DNA from: Chanos chanos
Lineage: Eukaryota; Chordata; Actinopteri; Gonorynchiformes; Chanidae
Length of the DNA: 64,000 nucleotides
Reading direction: 5' to 3'
Assembly: GCF_902362185.1 (NCBI RefSeq)
Contig: NC_044498.1
Span: 22,464,565 to 22,528,564, forward strand
Shown here: positions 12,769-25,225 of the stretch, one piece after another
Numbering within the stretch: the first letter of the stretch is position 1
Layout: each line of letters starts with the position of its first letter
Made by a program: the position numbers and the translations under genes
The notes under the pieces: model-generated
The model's database searches: none
Told to the model about the DNA's origin: nothing
Seen by the model: the letters and a program-made list of their open reading frames with translations, nothing else

Positions 12769-15700
12769 TTAATGCCGGCTGTCGGTGGACGGAGAACGGG
12801 ATGGAGGGGCTCGCTCTGCAGGGGGGCTGGGGGATCCAGAATCGGCCCGCGAAGCTTTCTTTGCTTCCTTACGTCGTGGGGGAGAAATGCTGGCAGAGTT
12901 TGAACGGCTTCTGCCACGGTTGTTGGATTTGGGGCTTTGTGACTGTGAGCGACTCCGGGAACGTGACACAGAGCGTCCGCGGGAACGGGAACGAGATGAG
13001 CTGTTGGAACGAGAACGGGTCCTGGACCTTTAAGAAGAGGAGAAAAGAATTTCATTTAGCGATCATTTGTAAAGACCAGCCACTGAGCGAAACACTACTA
13101 TCTATGCCACTTCAGTATACTATAATACAACTCAAGAACATCTAGCTTGCTTATTAACTGCAGAACGGCATTTGAGAAAACAATGATCAAAAGGCTTGTT
13201 TCTGCTTCCACTGGTTCCACATCTAGTTGCCAATAGGCACTTTTGCACCGAACAGTTCTAGGGTCTAATTCGATAGGAACTACCCCCTGTGGAGCTTCCC
13301 CTAGAACTACATTCGTTCTAGGGCCTTTTTTCTGTTTGCTTTCGCACCGCCAGTAGGAACGCTGAAGTGACGTAAGCCGGCCGACGGTATAGCAGCTAAG
13401 AGCTGTTGTTTACGACTAACCAGGATAGCTGCACATTTTGAAGTACAAATTTAATTACTTTTAAGACCTTTTAAATACCTCCAAAAGGAAAAAAAGAAAT
13501 CGACAAACTAGACTACAGTGTACACAATGAGTTTTATTGAATTTGAATGACAGAAATATTGATTGCACATTAGATAACCTATAACTGCCTTCTCATTAAC
13601 GAAAATAAAACTGTATGGCGATAGACCCAGTCCAATGGAAAAAATAATTTCCCCCTGCATTTATGCATTTACCACCGCAGTAGCAGTGAATGACTTGATG
13701 GTACTTTTCGGGTGCTAGCATAGCGCTTGTGCCTGACGCTTGCTCGCAGCATCGTGTTTTTTTTTTCCTTTTTCCCCGCCACAGCCCTCAAATCGTAAGC
13801 TGGATAAACACATTCTTATTTTAGGTTAAAATGCGGATCACAGCCACACAAGCGGACACACAAGCACCTACCAAAGCGGGGTGTACGCTACCTCTTCAAT
13901 GTACAAATATACATTGGACGTTGCAAAATGGTCATTGTTGGGGGATATAAAATACCGGTAAAATAAAACATAAAAACCATGTGCCTCCTCCTACAGTTCC
14001 AGACATTTTGAGACATGAATATCAAAAGCTAAATGAAATACGTTCTAAGACTATATTTTGCACGGATCTTTAAAAATGGCGGTTGCAATCCAATGGCTGT
14101 ACACCTACGTCACAAGGTTCCTATTGCGCTGCAAAAGTACCTACCCTGAATGGTTCACTCACTGGTTGGGACCAAGAGAAATGTAAGGAACCCACCTTTT
14201 TCGAACAGCCTCAATGAGCTTGATTTTTCTTCCATTGATTTCTTTCCCAGAGAGTTTGTCGAGGGCATTCTTCATATCACTGTGGGATGCAAACTCAACC
14301 ACACTGTTGGGAATTAAAAAGCGTAGTCAATACTATGACTGTGGAGCAGTGTCTATGCTACACTAAGATTGTTCTACAGAAGTTGTACTCAAACTCAACC
14401 TGTACTCAAACTCAACAGAGATGGCCCTATTACCCCAGGTTTGCCTTTTAACTCTGAGATTAAATAATTCTGCTTTACCTCAACTAAAACACTTGAAACC
14501 CCTAACACATTAAATTGAGCCATACTATGTTATGCTATGCTAAGCTAAGCTATGCTATACTATACTACACTATACTATACCATATAAAGATGAAGGACAA
14601 AATACTCTAGTGAAAAGTCAAATCATCTGATTGACATTTGAAGTACCCTCACCCTCAGCGCCACCCATAACACCTGTGCTTCACCAATGAAATGGAGAGA
14701 AACTGAGACAGAGAATCAGAGACATCACCTTACCCCTCATTGAGTTTTGGGCGATGGGCATCAGCAAATGTAACCTCTCCCGCTTGTCTCATGAAATCCT
14801 TCAGGTCCTACATACAGTACGAAAGCAGTTCAGTTACTTTTCGTGTCTACAATATCTGGATATAGCATTTACAAAGTGAAAAAATGGTTGTATGCTGTCA
14901 AACTCTATACAGTCTACCATAGAAGGGGTCCAAGAAAATTGACCTACTCCAGTCCAAAAAATATAGAGACTTTTTTTACTCTAACTGCATTCTGAGTTTT
15001 AATAACTGCACACAAAAACTCAGAATATCTTGAGTTAAATATAAGAAACAGAATGGATATGAGCAGGACTAAAAAAAAAGCCTATTAGAGACTATGATTG
15101 TGTGCGCCTGCTCAGTTTACACAGACACATCAAAGAAAAACATAAAAAGGAAGGAGCAGAGGGTTATCTTATTAGACACAGTGAACTGTCTCAGGGGACA
15201 GAGAGGAGGAAAAAAAAACCACACAGCACATTCTTATGAGACTCCTCTCAGACAAAATTGGGACAGTTCAGCACAATGACAGTGGAGTTTCAACATCCTA
15301 ACTGAAAGAGAGGGTTTTAGAGAAACATGACTCCCTCTCTAAAATTTATTCTTCAAGTATCATGGGTAGTTTTGCTAGCATCACTTTTAACATTCTTGGA
15401 CCCCCTCCCTGACTGCACAGACAGAGCAACAGAGGAACTGCGGAGCGACTTGTTTGGAAAGAGCTCCTGTGTTCTCACTGGGCAGAGGGCTCCCACAATG
15501 CCCCCGTCCCCTTCAGAGTGAACAGGGTGGAAGAGAGTAAACTAATACCTGGGAGTGAGCCCCTCGGACAGGGCCACCGGGTCTCTCCTAGACCATAACC
15601 TCTCACCGCAGAATTTATCCTCGTGCACACATGGGGGGAGGGTGTGAGGAGGGGACGATATTGATCGAAGCCTCTCAAATTATCAAACGCTCGATCGAAA

Positions 15701-17584
15701 CGCCATCGACTCTCTCTCTCTGTTTTTCTCTGTCTTTTTCTCTCTCTCTGCCCCACTCATTTGCGTTTTCTCTCTCTCCCCCTCTCTCTCTGTCAGCGAG
15801 GCTCCGTCACACTCAGCGGCAGCCGTCGCTTCTAGAGCGAGGAAGGGGACACGTCCCCCCCAGTGAGCTCTCATACGACCAGCGGGGAGGCAACTAGGTG
15901 TGGAACAGACTGGCTGGCACGACTGGCTCAACCCCCCCAGAGAGAGGGACTTAACTCCACCATTAGCGAGCTCTTCCATACGACACAACAGTCAGGCTGG
16001 CAAATAAAGGGGTGAACAATTGGTTAAAACAGAAACAAATTATTTAAAAATAATTTTGTAATTACTTTGTAATTACTTTTTTTTTAAATCATAACTTATC
16101 TCCATCTCTGCCAACTGCAAAGCTGTATATCATAAGAGGTTTTGATTTGAGAATATGAGCATGGGAAACTGAAAGTGCTGTTACAGATATTGACATTGTA
16201 TTAAATATTGATATTTGTATTAAATTAATCAGAAACAATGCCAGTCTCTATTATACATAATTATTTTATTTGACTGCCTGTAAGTTTATTTCTGAACTCC
16301 AGAAGGAGATTATGTAATTTAGCTGGACTTTATCATGGACACTTGAAAAGACTGTTTGTTCTCTCACAGTATGATGAATGACAGAGAGGAATGTGTGTGC
16401 GAAGACTCACCTGCCAGCTCACCCTGGAGGACAAGTTCTCCACAATAAGACGATTCTCTGTGCGCATTGGAGGTGGGTTTCTGTCGGACGGGATTCATGA
16501 GAAACATTAATGATGATTATAAATCATTACCTTTCAGAAACATCTTATAATGACTTCAAAAACACCAAAATGTGTGACATCTCAAGTCAGAATATACCCT
16601 TTATTTTATAAACATTCTCACGACACCAGCTTTAACAAGTTAACTCAAACCATTTGAGACTAATTTGTACTGGCCTTATCATAAACCAAAGGACAACCAC
16701 CGCTTCCAGAGAAACCGTAATACACATGGTTACTTTAAGAACAATCAGTTCCCACTCATGTTGAAACAAACCTACGACTGTCCTGGGAGCCGCGCCCGTA
16801 GCGGTCAGGGAAACGACCTCCACCACCTCGCCCACGCCCGCCTCGCAGGCGTACACGGGCATGTTCTATAGTCACCCTGTGTATGACAGACACAATCATC
16901 TGGTTTTACTTGGATACAGTTAAAACCATGTAATAATGTATAAGTAATACTTGGGTGTAACAAAGCAAAGCTCAATTTGAATGTTATGAAAATTGTGGAG
17001 ATGCTGTGAAAGTGAAGAAACTACCTCTCATTACAGAGCTCTTTCCCATCAAGTTCATAGACTGCATCTTCAGCATCTCTTGGATCATCAAATTCCTTCA
17101 AACATGCACACACCGGTTAGGGCAAGACATAACATGAGCAAGACATAACATGGGTTAAGCAGCGGCTTTACGTTCCAAATCGTTTTAAGTCTATTTTACA
17201 AATGTTTTTTTTTTTTTTTTTTACATTTTTCGATGTATTTTTGTCTTCAGCTCGTAACCAATCTGAAATTGAGGACAAATCTCCTATGCTCTCTCTCTGT
17301 ATCTCTGGGACCCATCCATTGTTTCGCTCCTGCTCTTCAATATCTTACAAGTAAGTAGACAGTACGTTAACTTGGCTACGACAGACACACCAAGACTCAA
17401 AGCATAAGATGCATGCTTTGTCTTCTGTTACATTTAAACACATTTAATTCTGACCCACCACAAAGCCGAAACCTCTCTTCAGGTCAATGTCTCTGATCCT
17501 GCCGTAACCCTTAAAGAAACGTTCAACGTCCCTCTCTCTCGCAGATGGATTCAACCGACCGATGAAAATGCGACAACCGCTCAT
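12769..17584 (-). CDS. srsf5: serine/arginine-rich splicing factor 5
   Basis: Seven coding exons in transcript order: 17584-17459, 17095-17025, 16876-16772, 16480-16411, 14807-14734, 14303-14196 and 13027-12769. All junctions keep frame and give 270 aa (human 272). The protein binds RNA in the nucleus and regulates splice-site choice. It starts [14 protein letters not shown]1 spans about residues 4-70 (RNP1 core RGFGFV). A Gly/Arg-rich linker follows, then an atypical RRM2 about 105-180 containing the SR-family signature [11 protein letters not shown]. The C-terminal RS domain (about 185-270) is split over the last exon and is less purely RS than in human. It converges on slc10a1, as in human. 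Teleosts have srsf5a and srsf5b; I cannot say which this is. Intron 5 holds a candidate poison exon and the last intron a transposon. Confidence 0.97.
13236..14141. mobile_element. 906-bp non-autonomous DNA transposon in the last srsf5 intron
   Basis: The left end GGCACTTTTGCACCG and the right end, read in reverse (GGTACTTTTGCAGCG), form terminal inverted repeats. An inner copy starting near 13338 (GCTTTCGCACCGCCAGTAGG, then GTGACGTA) matches the right end even more fully (TAGGAAC, GTGACGTA). The left terminus therefore appears duplicated or nested. TA flanks each side. There is no transposase frame. The superfamily is unresolved. It fills most of a 1.17-kb intron that would otherwise be about 260 nt. 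Confidence 0.65.
14520..14582. repeat. degenerate CTATG/CTATA tandem repeat
   Basis: A pentamer-like tandem tract (CTATG, CTAAG and CTATA units) inside an srsf5 intron. Confidence 0.7.
15549..15996 (-). other. srsf5: candidate poison cassette exon in srsf5 intron 5
   Basis: On the transcript strand a pyrimidine-rich acceptor (CACCCCTTTATTTGCCAG) ends at 15997 and a donor (CCCAG|GTATTAG) follows exon base 15549. The enclosed 448 nt contains a long GA-rich tract, typical of exonic splicing enhancers. Spliced after exon 5 (phase 0), it would reach a TGA after 22 codons and so create a premature stop. Mammalian SRSF5 is known to make a long-form mRNA from this part of the gene. Use of these sites is inferred. 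Confidence 0.45.
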
Positions 17585-17637
17585 CTTTCGAAATGGCCTG
17601 TATACAGTGAAAATAAATGAAATTACGGTTGGAACAG

Positions 17638-17677
<40 letters not shown>

Positions 17678-18165
17678 CAGAGCCAGTTCACCTTGTTAAT
17701 TAATAAGGACAAAACTGGCAACGGTAGCCTATTGTTAATTATCGTCGTAAACATTCAAGATGATTGCCACCGATGTCATGACATGCTTAAGAAGCTACCT
17801 CAAACAGTTACAACATAAAAGACACTAGATTAACATTTTAAAAGCAAATGCATTCACAGCTAAAACAGACTAGACCGCTAAGCTACAGCTAGAAAAGGAT
17901 CTGACAGTACACGAGGCCCTCCGATAATTACTCAGCAGCCGAAATTGTATCTTTGCGTTGACCTAGTTTACGTTTAACACTCAAGCGCTCTTTAAATGAA
18001 ATATTTGTATTGACCTGACATCGAAACCCAGTCTGTGTAATACTTTCAGACGAACGCTACCGTCACTGTTGCTATTAACAAGAGGAGCCGCTCACCTTTT
18101 TGATTCCTTCAGAGGTATTTATGCTGCGCCTCCTCTAAACAATCCAGTAGCACAAAATGGAGTCA
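17585..18165 (-). promoter_or_regulatory. srsf5: srsf5 5' UTR exons and promoter-proximal region
   Basis: The coding exon extends upstream to 17597, where a CAG acceptor follows TATACAG. A strong donor (AAAAG|GTGAG) ending at 18096 marks a noncoding first exon running up to roughly 18165. Its upstream boundary is not visible, so the outer coordinate is approximate. The intron between them contains an (AAT/ATT)n run at 17641-17673. Confidence 0.6.
17641..17673. repeat. (AAT)n microsatellite
   Basis: About 11 AAT units in srsf5 intron 1, about 45 nt upstream of the exon 2 acceptor. Confidence 0.9.
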
Positions 18166-19802
18166 GATGGATCCGTCATACGATTCCCTTGCTGGGAGTG
18201 TCATTCAGTACTGATCCAAGATCAGCGGGATCTTAAAACATTGGCCTATATTGGTTTGTTGGGCAGTTATAGACCTACTAACGAGTTAACGCATTTCAGC
18301 GCATTGTAAATCATCTTAATGTTACATTTGTTTTATCTTGTTTTGCGCTAAAAAAAAATCGATCCCAGTAATAGCCAGTAGATGTCTCGAAAGCTCCAGA
18401 TTCCCACAGTGATTCAGTGATGTCTTGCGTATCCTCTTATCAGAGACTATACGCTAGGGTAGCCCTTTAACTTTGATCCGATATATTGGCTTACCAGTCC
18501 TACAGTATTATGTTACAGCGCAGAGTAAACACAGCTCGTACTATTTAGCTACACACGGTTAACTGTTAAGACGCTTGTGATCAATGTGATGCTGTACTGT
18601 CCTTGAGTGGAGTCAAAGCAGTACAGGCACGAGCAAACGAACCGCACACTGTGTGGCAATGCGTTGCACCCTGAACTTTATGAAGTGTACAGCAAGACCC
18701 CTAACGTTCCATCAAGAACTCAGCACTTTATTACACGGACATATTTTGCGTTCCACGAACAGTTAAGTCTCAGTTAAAAGGCAATGCCAAACTAAAACCA
18801 CGTAGCACGTGCCACATGTTATATTTTGACAAAATAACAATGATAAAATTAAGTCAATAATCAGCAGACTTGCACACTTCAAAAGAAAGCTTTAATTAGA
18901 AAGTTATATACACACTGTGGAATTAAATTAACTTTTATATAAATATTAAAATACTATCTTCACACCCACTGCAATGTACAGAGGAAAAATGGTGACAAGT
19001 GCAAAGCACTAAAATCAGGGGGAGGGATAACTGATTTCTTCAGTAAACGCTGTACAACAGCGTTCAGGACCCAAAATCAGTTTGCCCCTTTTGCCATTCC
19101 GTAAATATGGAAACAGAGAAAAGAAAACAAATTAATATCGAGGGTACTGAGAATTTTAAATATAATACAGTAATACAGTCACAGGAAAAGCTTTGGGAGG
19201 AAGAGGTATGGACATTCTTCAGCTGAGTCTTCAGAGAAAAAAAAAATAAAACAAAACAAAACAAAAAAACCAAAACCCCCACACCTCTAAAACTACACAA
19301 GACAGTGTTGATGCATAGAAAAGAAAATGTAGTAAGGCCATTGGGAAACATCTTGATACTGTGAAGCGAATGAGACGGTAGAAGCGTATGATTAAAAATG
19401 AAGACAGTCATGAAATATACACGTCTTAAGGCAGCATCACCTTTTTGCCTCCAGTTTACCATGCTGACAGGGGAGCAGGTCACAGATATACAAAAATAAA
19501 AACAGAAGGGACTTCAAATCATACACATAACTTTGCCTTTCTACCATACTGGGATACTGACAAAGCAAGAAAAAAAATATATAATATGATGTAGTCATTG
19601 AATTTTAATTGTCCAATCATCAGGCAGGGAATATGTCACCATAGCCAATACCCACAATAAACTCAAATCAACACAGAATGTATAAACATGAGAGAGACAG
19701 TCACAGTGCACAGTTATTACCTATTTACTGCAATATGAATGACTGGGTAAGAGTTCAAGGGCATCACTGGGAGTTACGATGCAGCAGTATTATCTATCTT
19801 CA

Positions 19803-19805
<3 letters not shown>

Positions 19806-19891
<86 letters not shown>
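19806..19891. repeat. (TA)n microsatellite, about 43 units
   Basis: An uninterrupted self-complementary TA run inside the probable susd6 3' UTR. Confidence 0.97.
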
Positions 19892-19896
<5 letters not shown>

Positions 19897-19971
19897 GGAA
19901 TAAGGTTTATATTATAACTCAGTTATAAAGAATGGTCTATTGGTTCCATGCGTGGTCTCGTCTCAGTTTGT

Positions 19972-20130
19972 GGTCTGTGAAGGTGCAAATTGTTTGGTAC
20001 ATCTCCATAAACATAAGACAAAGAAATGAGAGATGGGCTAAAATAAAGCTGGAGTATCCTCTTCCAAAGATACATAAGCTTCTAAAGAAAAACAGGAGGG
20101 AACAAACAATTAAAAAGAAAAACTGCTTTA
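19972..20130 (+). repeat. 159-bp direct repeat, copy A
   Basis: It starts GGTCTGTGAAGGTGCAAATT and ends AACTGCTTTA. It matches 22033-22191 over the same length and in the same orientation, with scattered substitutions and small indels. It lies downstream of the susd6 stop. It looks like a dispersed repeat or local duplication of unknown family. Confidence 0.8.
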
Positions 20131-20165
20131 AGCATTCCCAATCAAACAAGCACACAATGTGAAAG

Positions 20166-20173
<8 letters not shown>

Positions 20174-20198
<25 letters not shown>

Positions 20199-20199
20199 T
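20174..20199. repeat. (CA)n microsatellite
   Basis: Near-perfect CA run in the probable susd6 3' UTR. A TG-rich tract follows at about 20342-20408. Confidence 0.9.
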
Positions 20200-21096
20200 A
20201 CACCCTTACATATATATACACACAAATGAAAAGTCCTGTCTGATAGAGTGTACAACACAAATCACTTTTGTGGAAAAACATAAAAAAGGCAAGTATGTTA
20301 AATTACAGTTCTATGTAAACCAGTTACCTCATGGGTCTGTGATTGTGTGTGTCAATGTGAGGGTATGCGAAGGCGTGTCTGTGTGTGTGTGTGAGTGTGT
20401 GTGTGTGGCCAGTGCTTCCATTGGACATCCAAGAGACACAAGCTCTGTACATAGTGCGAACTTCATGCTTCATTTTGTGGTGTGCTTCTGTAATGCACTT
20501 GCACATTGAAATGAGAAAAAGAACAAACAATGCACAGAACATGCAGTGTAAAAGGGAGAAGGCCTGTCCCTATAGCAAATAATTACTGAAAACACTCCTT
20601 ACTTTTAAGCAAAGAAGTGAATACCACTTCTAACAAAAGAGGGACAATGACCAGCTCTTTCATACAGCCATAACCTGGTTTGCAAGCATTAATCTGCCAT
20701 AGCCAATGTTTGCAAAACATCTAGATAAGCATTTTTGTTCGAATTACACCCAGAGGTGTACATCAGAAGACATGGTCAGAGTTTAGTATGTTTGTTTCTA
20801 TATAGGACTATGTCTCATACATAGCATCCATTAAACTGGTTTCAGGGCTTCTATTATGGTCGCTCTGGTGGGATGAGATGACAACAGTGGACGGCTGGGG
20901 CCCAATCTTGGTGCTCCATGTCAGAGAGAGATTGTGGGTAAGGAGAGTGTTATTATGTAATGATCCCTTGCTGTGGTTTTGTTTTGTTTGTTATTTTCTC
21001 AGGGCGGGAGTAGGGAGGGGGTGGCCTCAGTGAGAGAAGATTTAATAGCCATAGTCCTGGTTAGCATCGACAGGCAGAGGGTGCTGCAAGTTGGCT

Positions 21097-24000
21097 TCAG
21101 GCTTCCTTTAGCAAAGGAATATCTGCAAATGGACAGACAGACAGGAAGGAAACATTAGGCAACTGCGCCAGCAGCATCATTACTCTGTGGTCACTGTCTG
21201 TGAGATTTCCTGCTGCCAAGACACTGACTTAAAACAAATAATGACTCAAACTCCATTAACTCTTCCAGGAGACCACAGACCTGATAAGCATGTAAGCATG
21301 TAAATAATGTAAGCTTGTATTTTATATTGCGTATATTTGTGAGCTTTTCTTTCCATATAATTCATCTGAAAATGTTTACGGTTAAGTTCTGTATACAAGT
21401 TGCTGTGTCTGTGAGGCGCGTGGACATACCGTCACCATAGTCTTCTGTGGAGGTGACAGACAGAAGACTATGCTGGTCACTGCTCTCTGAGTCCTGGTGT
21501 TGGGGGAAAGGGGCTGATGCACCAGGCTGCTCAGCAGCCCAGGAGGAGGAAGAGGACGAAGAAGAGGAGGGCACCTGGTGAACGAGTACGGTCTCTGCGT
21601 GACGTGAGGATGAGGACGTGGAGGGCAGGCAGTGTTCGGCTTGAGAACGTGCCAAAATCTGACTCTCCTCTACCTGAGGGCCCTCTGAGAGCACGATCTG
21701 CACGCGGGACTCCAGTGGAGGCACCGCAGCCCCGCCTCCGCTGCCATACACTGCCTCCTCATAGGACGGCAGCGACACCTGAACGCCCTCCACCACGATG
21801 GACGACGGCTGGCCCGACACGCCCTGCTCACGCCTGTGTGATGAGAAATGAGGTTAAGAACACACTACTGCTAAAGAGACGCATGCTGATATGAATGTGT
21901 GAGAGAGACGTCAGAGAACTGAACGCAGGTAATAATACTAGAACTTCAAATCACGCAGTGAAATCATACTGTTAACTAGCAAGGGTGGTGTCATCTCAGT
22001 TTAGTCTCAAGGTTTAGTCTCAGTCAGACTCAGGTCTGAGAAGGTGCAAATTGTTTGGTACATCTCCATAATCATGGACAACAAAAAAAGCATGAAAGAT
22101 GGGCTAAAATAAAGCTGAAATATCTTCTTCCAAAGACACATAAGATTCTAGAGAAAAACATAAGGAAACAAAACACAAAAAAACTGCTTTAAATTTAGCT
22201 GATGAATTTCAAAAGAACTGAATCACACTGTTCTGGAGTAAGAAGTGGGACAGGTACAGTTTCCACCAAAGTGGACTGGAACAAAGTCTCATGAGACTTG
22301 TGAGTCAGGACCATCCAGAGTTTAAATGAAATCAATTAAAAAAAACCCCAAAAAAACCCATACTGTTCGTGCTGTTCACATGTCAAACATGGACATACAG
22401 AGTCTGAGTCACAAATACAGGCTGTCACTACATGACTGATTGAGCTGTCAAAGTGGAAGGATGTGGTGTCTCACCGGCTGTGGTGGAAGGACTTGAGTTT
22501 GGGCTGGAGCAGCACAAACAGAACCACCAGCAGGAGGATGAGAGCGACAGAGCTGGCCGTGGATGCCACGATGGAAAGGGCAGGCATGGCTAAGGGAGAG
22601 TGTTCTTCCTTCCCTGAGAAAGTGAGAAGAAAAGGGTCTTAGGAGGACATCCAATGCGCAGACACAGCTGCAGTCATAACGCAGGCATAATCACTGGGGA
22701 CACTCACTCAACACTTCATTTGATCAGAAAAAAAAAAAAAAAACAGTGAAAATGTTCAGGACACAGAAATGCATTTGAGGGCAACAGACTTGAGAAAAGG
22801 TTTTTGTGCAACAACTAGAGATTTTCAGCGCTGCCTAAATAATTCAGGGTTTCTTGAGTGCTCAGATGTTACATTTCTCTGATACTCACTTCAGCCAATG
22901 CAGCCCCAGTACATGAGTTTAACATTACAGCATTTGGCAGTGACACAAACACATCACACAGACGGGCCGTGACGACGGTGGCTCTCGGCTTGTCCATCAG
23001 CGGTCATGCTGCATTAGTGAGAGGGGAGCAGAACTGACCTTGGCTCAGGTGACAGCTGATCTGCATGGCTGAGTCCCACTCGCCGTTTTGACAGGTTCGG
23101 TACTTGTACTCCCCCTTCAGGGCGTAGCCCTCATCGCAGAAATACTCGATGACCGTGCCGTGTGTCAGTCGGTGGCAGGGAGACGGGTGACATGTGTAGC
23201 CACCATTTTCTGGTTCACTCGGGGGCTGGCAAACTGAGAACAGCAAAGAGATGGAGTGATTTACAGTGAGCTTTTGACAGTTGCATACACCTACAAAGTC
23301 TTCTCTTTTATCACATTCACTATGTCCTGTCTATTTTGACAGTAACACTAACAGCTGCTGAATTGAGAAGGAACTTCTCTGGAGCCGTCAGGTTTAGAGT
23401 CAGGACCAGCGTGTGTAATGGGAGAGGAGATATAAGGCCTCACCGTTGCTTTTTATGCAGCGCGGGGGGTCAGCAGACCAGTACCCTGAGGCATTGCAGG
23501 TGATAGTGGCTTGGCCATCCAGGCTGTAGCCCTGGTCACAGCTGTACTGCAGCAGAGTCCCAGAGGGAAAGGAGCCACGGTTAGTTTCTGTCAGATTCCC
23601 CCAGCCGTGCTGTACGCTGGAAGGCCTGGGACAGCCTGGAACATCAGGGGAGGGAGTATCAGCATTAGTGATCACCAAGCACACACACGCTCACACACAC
23701 AGACACATGCAAAGCTTTCTTAAAGAGGAATAAATGAACAGCAAATGTGCATACATTGGCTGAGTGCCCTTCTGTCATAATGTCATATAAGTGCATGTCT
23801 TATTGCTACAACTTTACAAGCTTTATTATTTATTATGGTTTTCTTTAGTTCAAACATCATCAGAAACAATGAGCTATGACTATACAGAAAAAAAGTTAAT
23901 TTGAAGTCACTGAATCGACTGATATTAATTTTACAGTAGATCAGAGCATCTTTTAGGATCAATGTTTATTAAGAATCCTGTCTTGAAACACTTTGCCTCA

Positions 24001-25166
24001 GGCCACTTGGTGCCTTTAAATCACTGGTTCAGGTCATTTAAGAAGAGAAGCTACACAAATAAAGACTAGATAAACAAAAGTCTGCTCAATGACTATTTGT
24101 TGGAAAATGGGATTACACAATGGCAGAGTAAATTCTGCCTTGTTTGGTCAAATATACTCAGTCTATCTGAACACACACCCAGACACAATGTTCAGCTCTG
24201 CAGCACTTAAAGAACGCCATGTTCTTAGTCACTGGACTCCTGCCCTTCTGCATACCTCTATGGCAGCAGGCCAGAGCATTTTTTCATTCATACACAGACA
24301 CACACACATACTCACTCTCGCGTGCACACTCTCCTGCACGCACACACACACACACGCGCGCACACACACACTCAAACTCACATTTACACACTTACACTCA
24401 CACACATTCACACCACAGGGCATGAGGGTGAGTTCAGCTTGTGGCACATGCAAAAACACATTTCCCGTTTTTAGCTGGGACAGCAAAACACACAAGCGCC
24501 CCATCCTGGCAGGGAAGCTGTGTTTGAAGGACCCCTCTTTTGCAACGTTCCTAAATCTGTGCGCTCAACATGCCTTTAAGCTGCCATTCAGAAGATTACA
24601 GTGGGCCTAACTGAGAGAGTCCCTCTCCTTTTGTTCCCACACAGCCCAGGCTTCCAGGCTTTGTGTTAGCCACATTGTGTCACTCAGGTAAAAGCCCCAA
24701 TCACAGAAAACACTGATCTTTACAATCCACCTAAACTAATGCGCAGACAACATATTACGTCACTGTATCCTGCCTGTGTTTACGGGATTTTCTATGGAGC
24801 AATGAATAAATGTTAACTAAAGCATGAGTGATCTTGGTTCAGCTAACAGAGAGAGTTACATGGATACACCGGGTAAACAGCAAAACATGCTGGATTAGGC
24901 CAGGGATAGCTCTTTCTAAATTCACAGATATACCGTATACATTTTTAATTCATAGGTTTTACAAGTCTATGTTTGTAGGTCACACTCCTCTATTTACAAT
25001 ATAAACATGTGTGAGATACGGTACTTCAATCCACTTGTACCTTCAATTTCAAACCACCCTGCTCGGTCCTCTCAGACATCTACTGCTCAGATTGGTTGTG
25101 GTTGTGTCATGCAAATGTTATTTGCTGCATCTAAAATGAGGGAGGACCTCAGCTTCAGTGTGAAAT

Positions 25167-25225
<59 letters not shown>

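Larger units (their letters stand above)
18727..21096 (-). other. susd6: probable susd6 3' UTR
   Basis: The region follows the susd6 stop and has no coding exon. Candidate minus-strand poly(A) signals are ATTAAA (18891-18896) and AATAAA (18727-18732). It contains the (TA)n and (CA)n microsatellites and one copy of a 159-bp direct repeat. The extent is inferred from these signals and from the long 3' UTR usual for SUSD6. Confidence 0.45.

Noticed and set aside
12615-13055. Open frames on both strands over the srsf5 RS exon
   Set aside because: These are shadow frames of the repetitive RS-coding exon. Only the frame ending at 12769 joins in phase with RRM2.
21517-21894. 125-codon plus-strand ORF antisense to susd6
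   Set aside because: It is the reverse complement of the susd6 cytoplasmic exon, is Arg-rich and shows no domain.
24296-24420. Regularly spaced CA-rich repeats that look array-like
   Set aside because: Imperfect (CA)n simple-sequence DNA in a eukaryotic intron, not a CRISPR array. There are no unique spacers.
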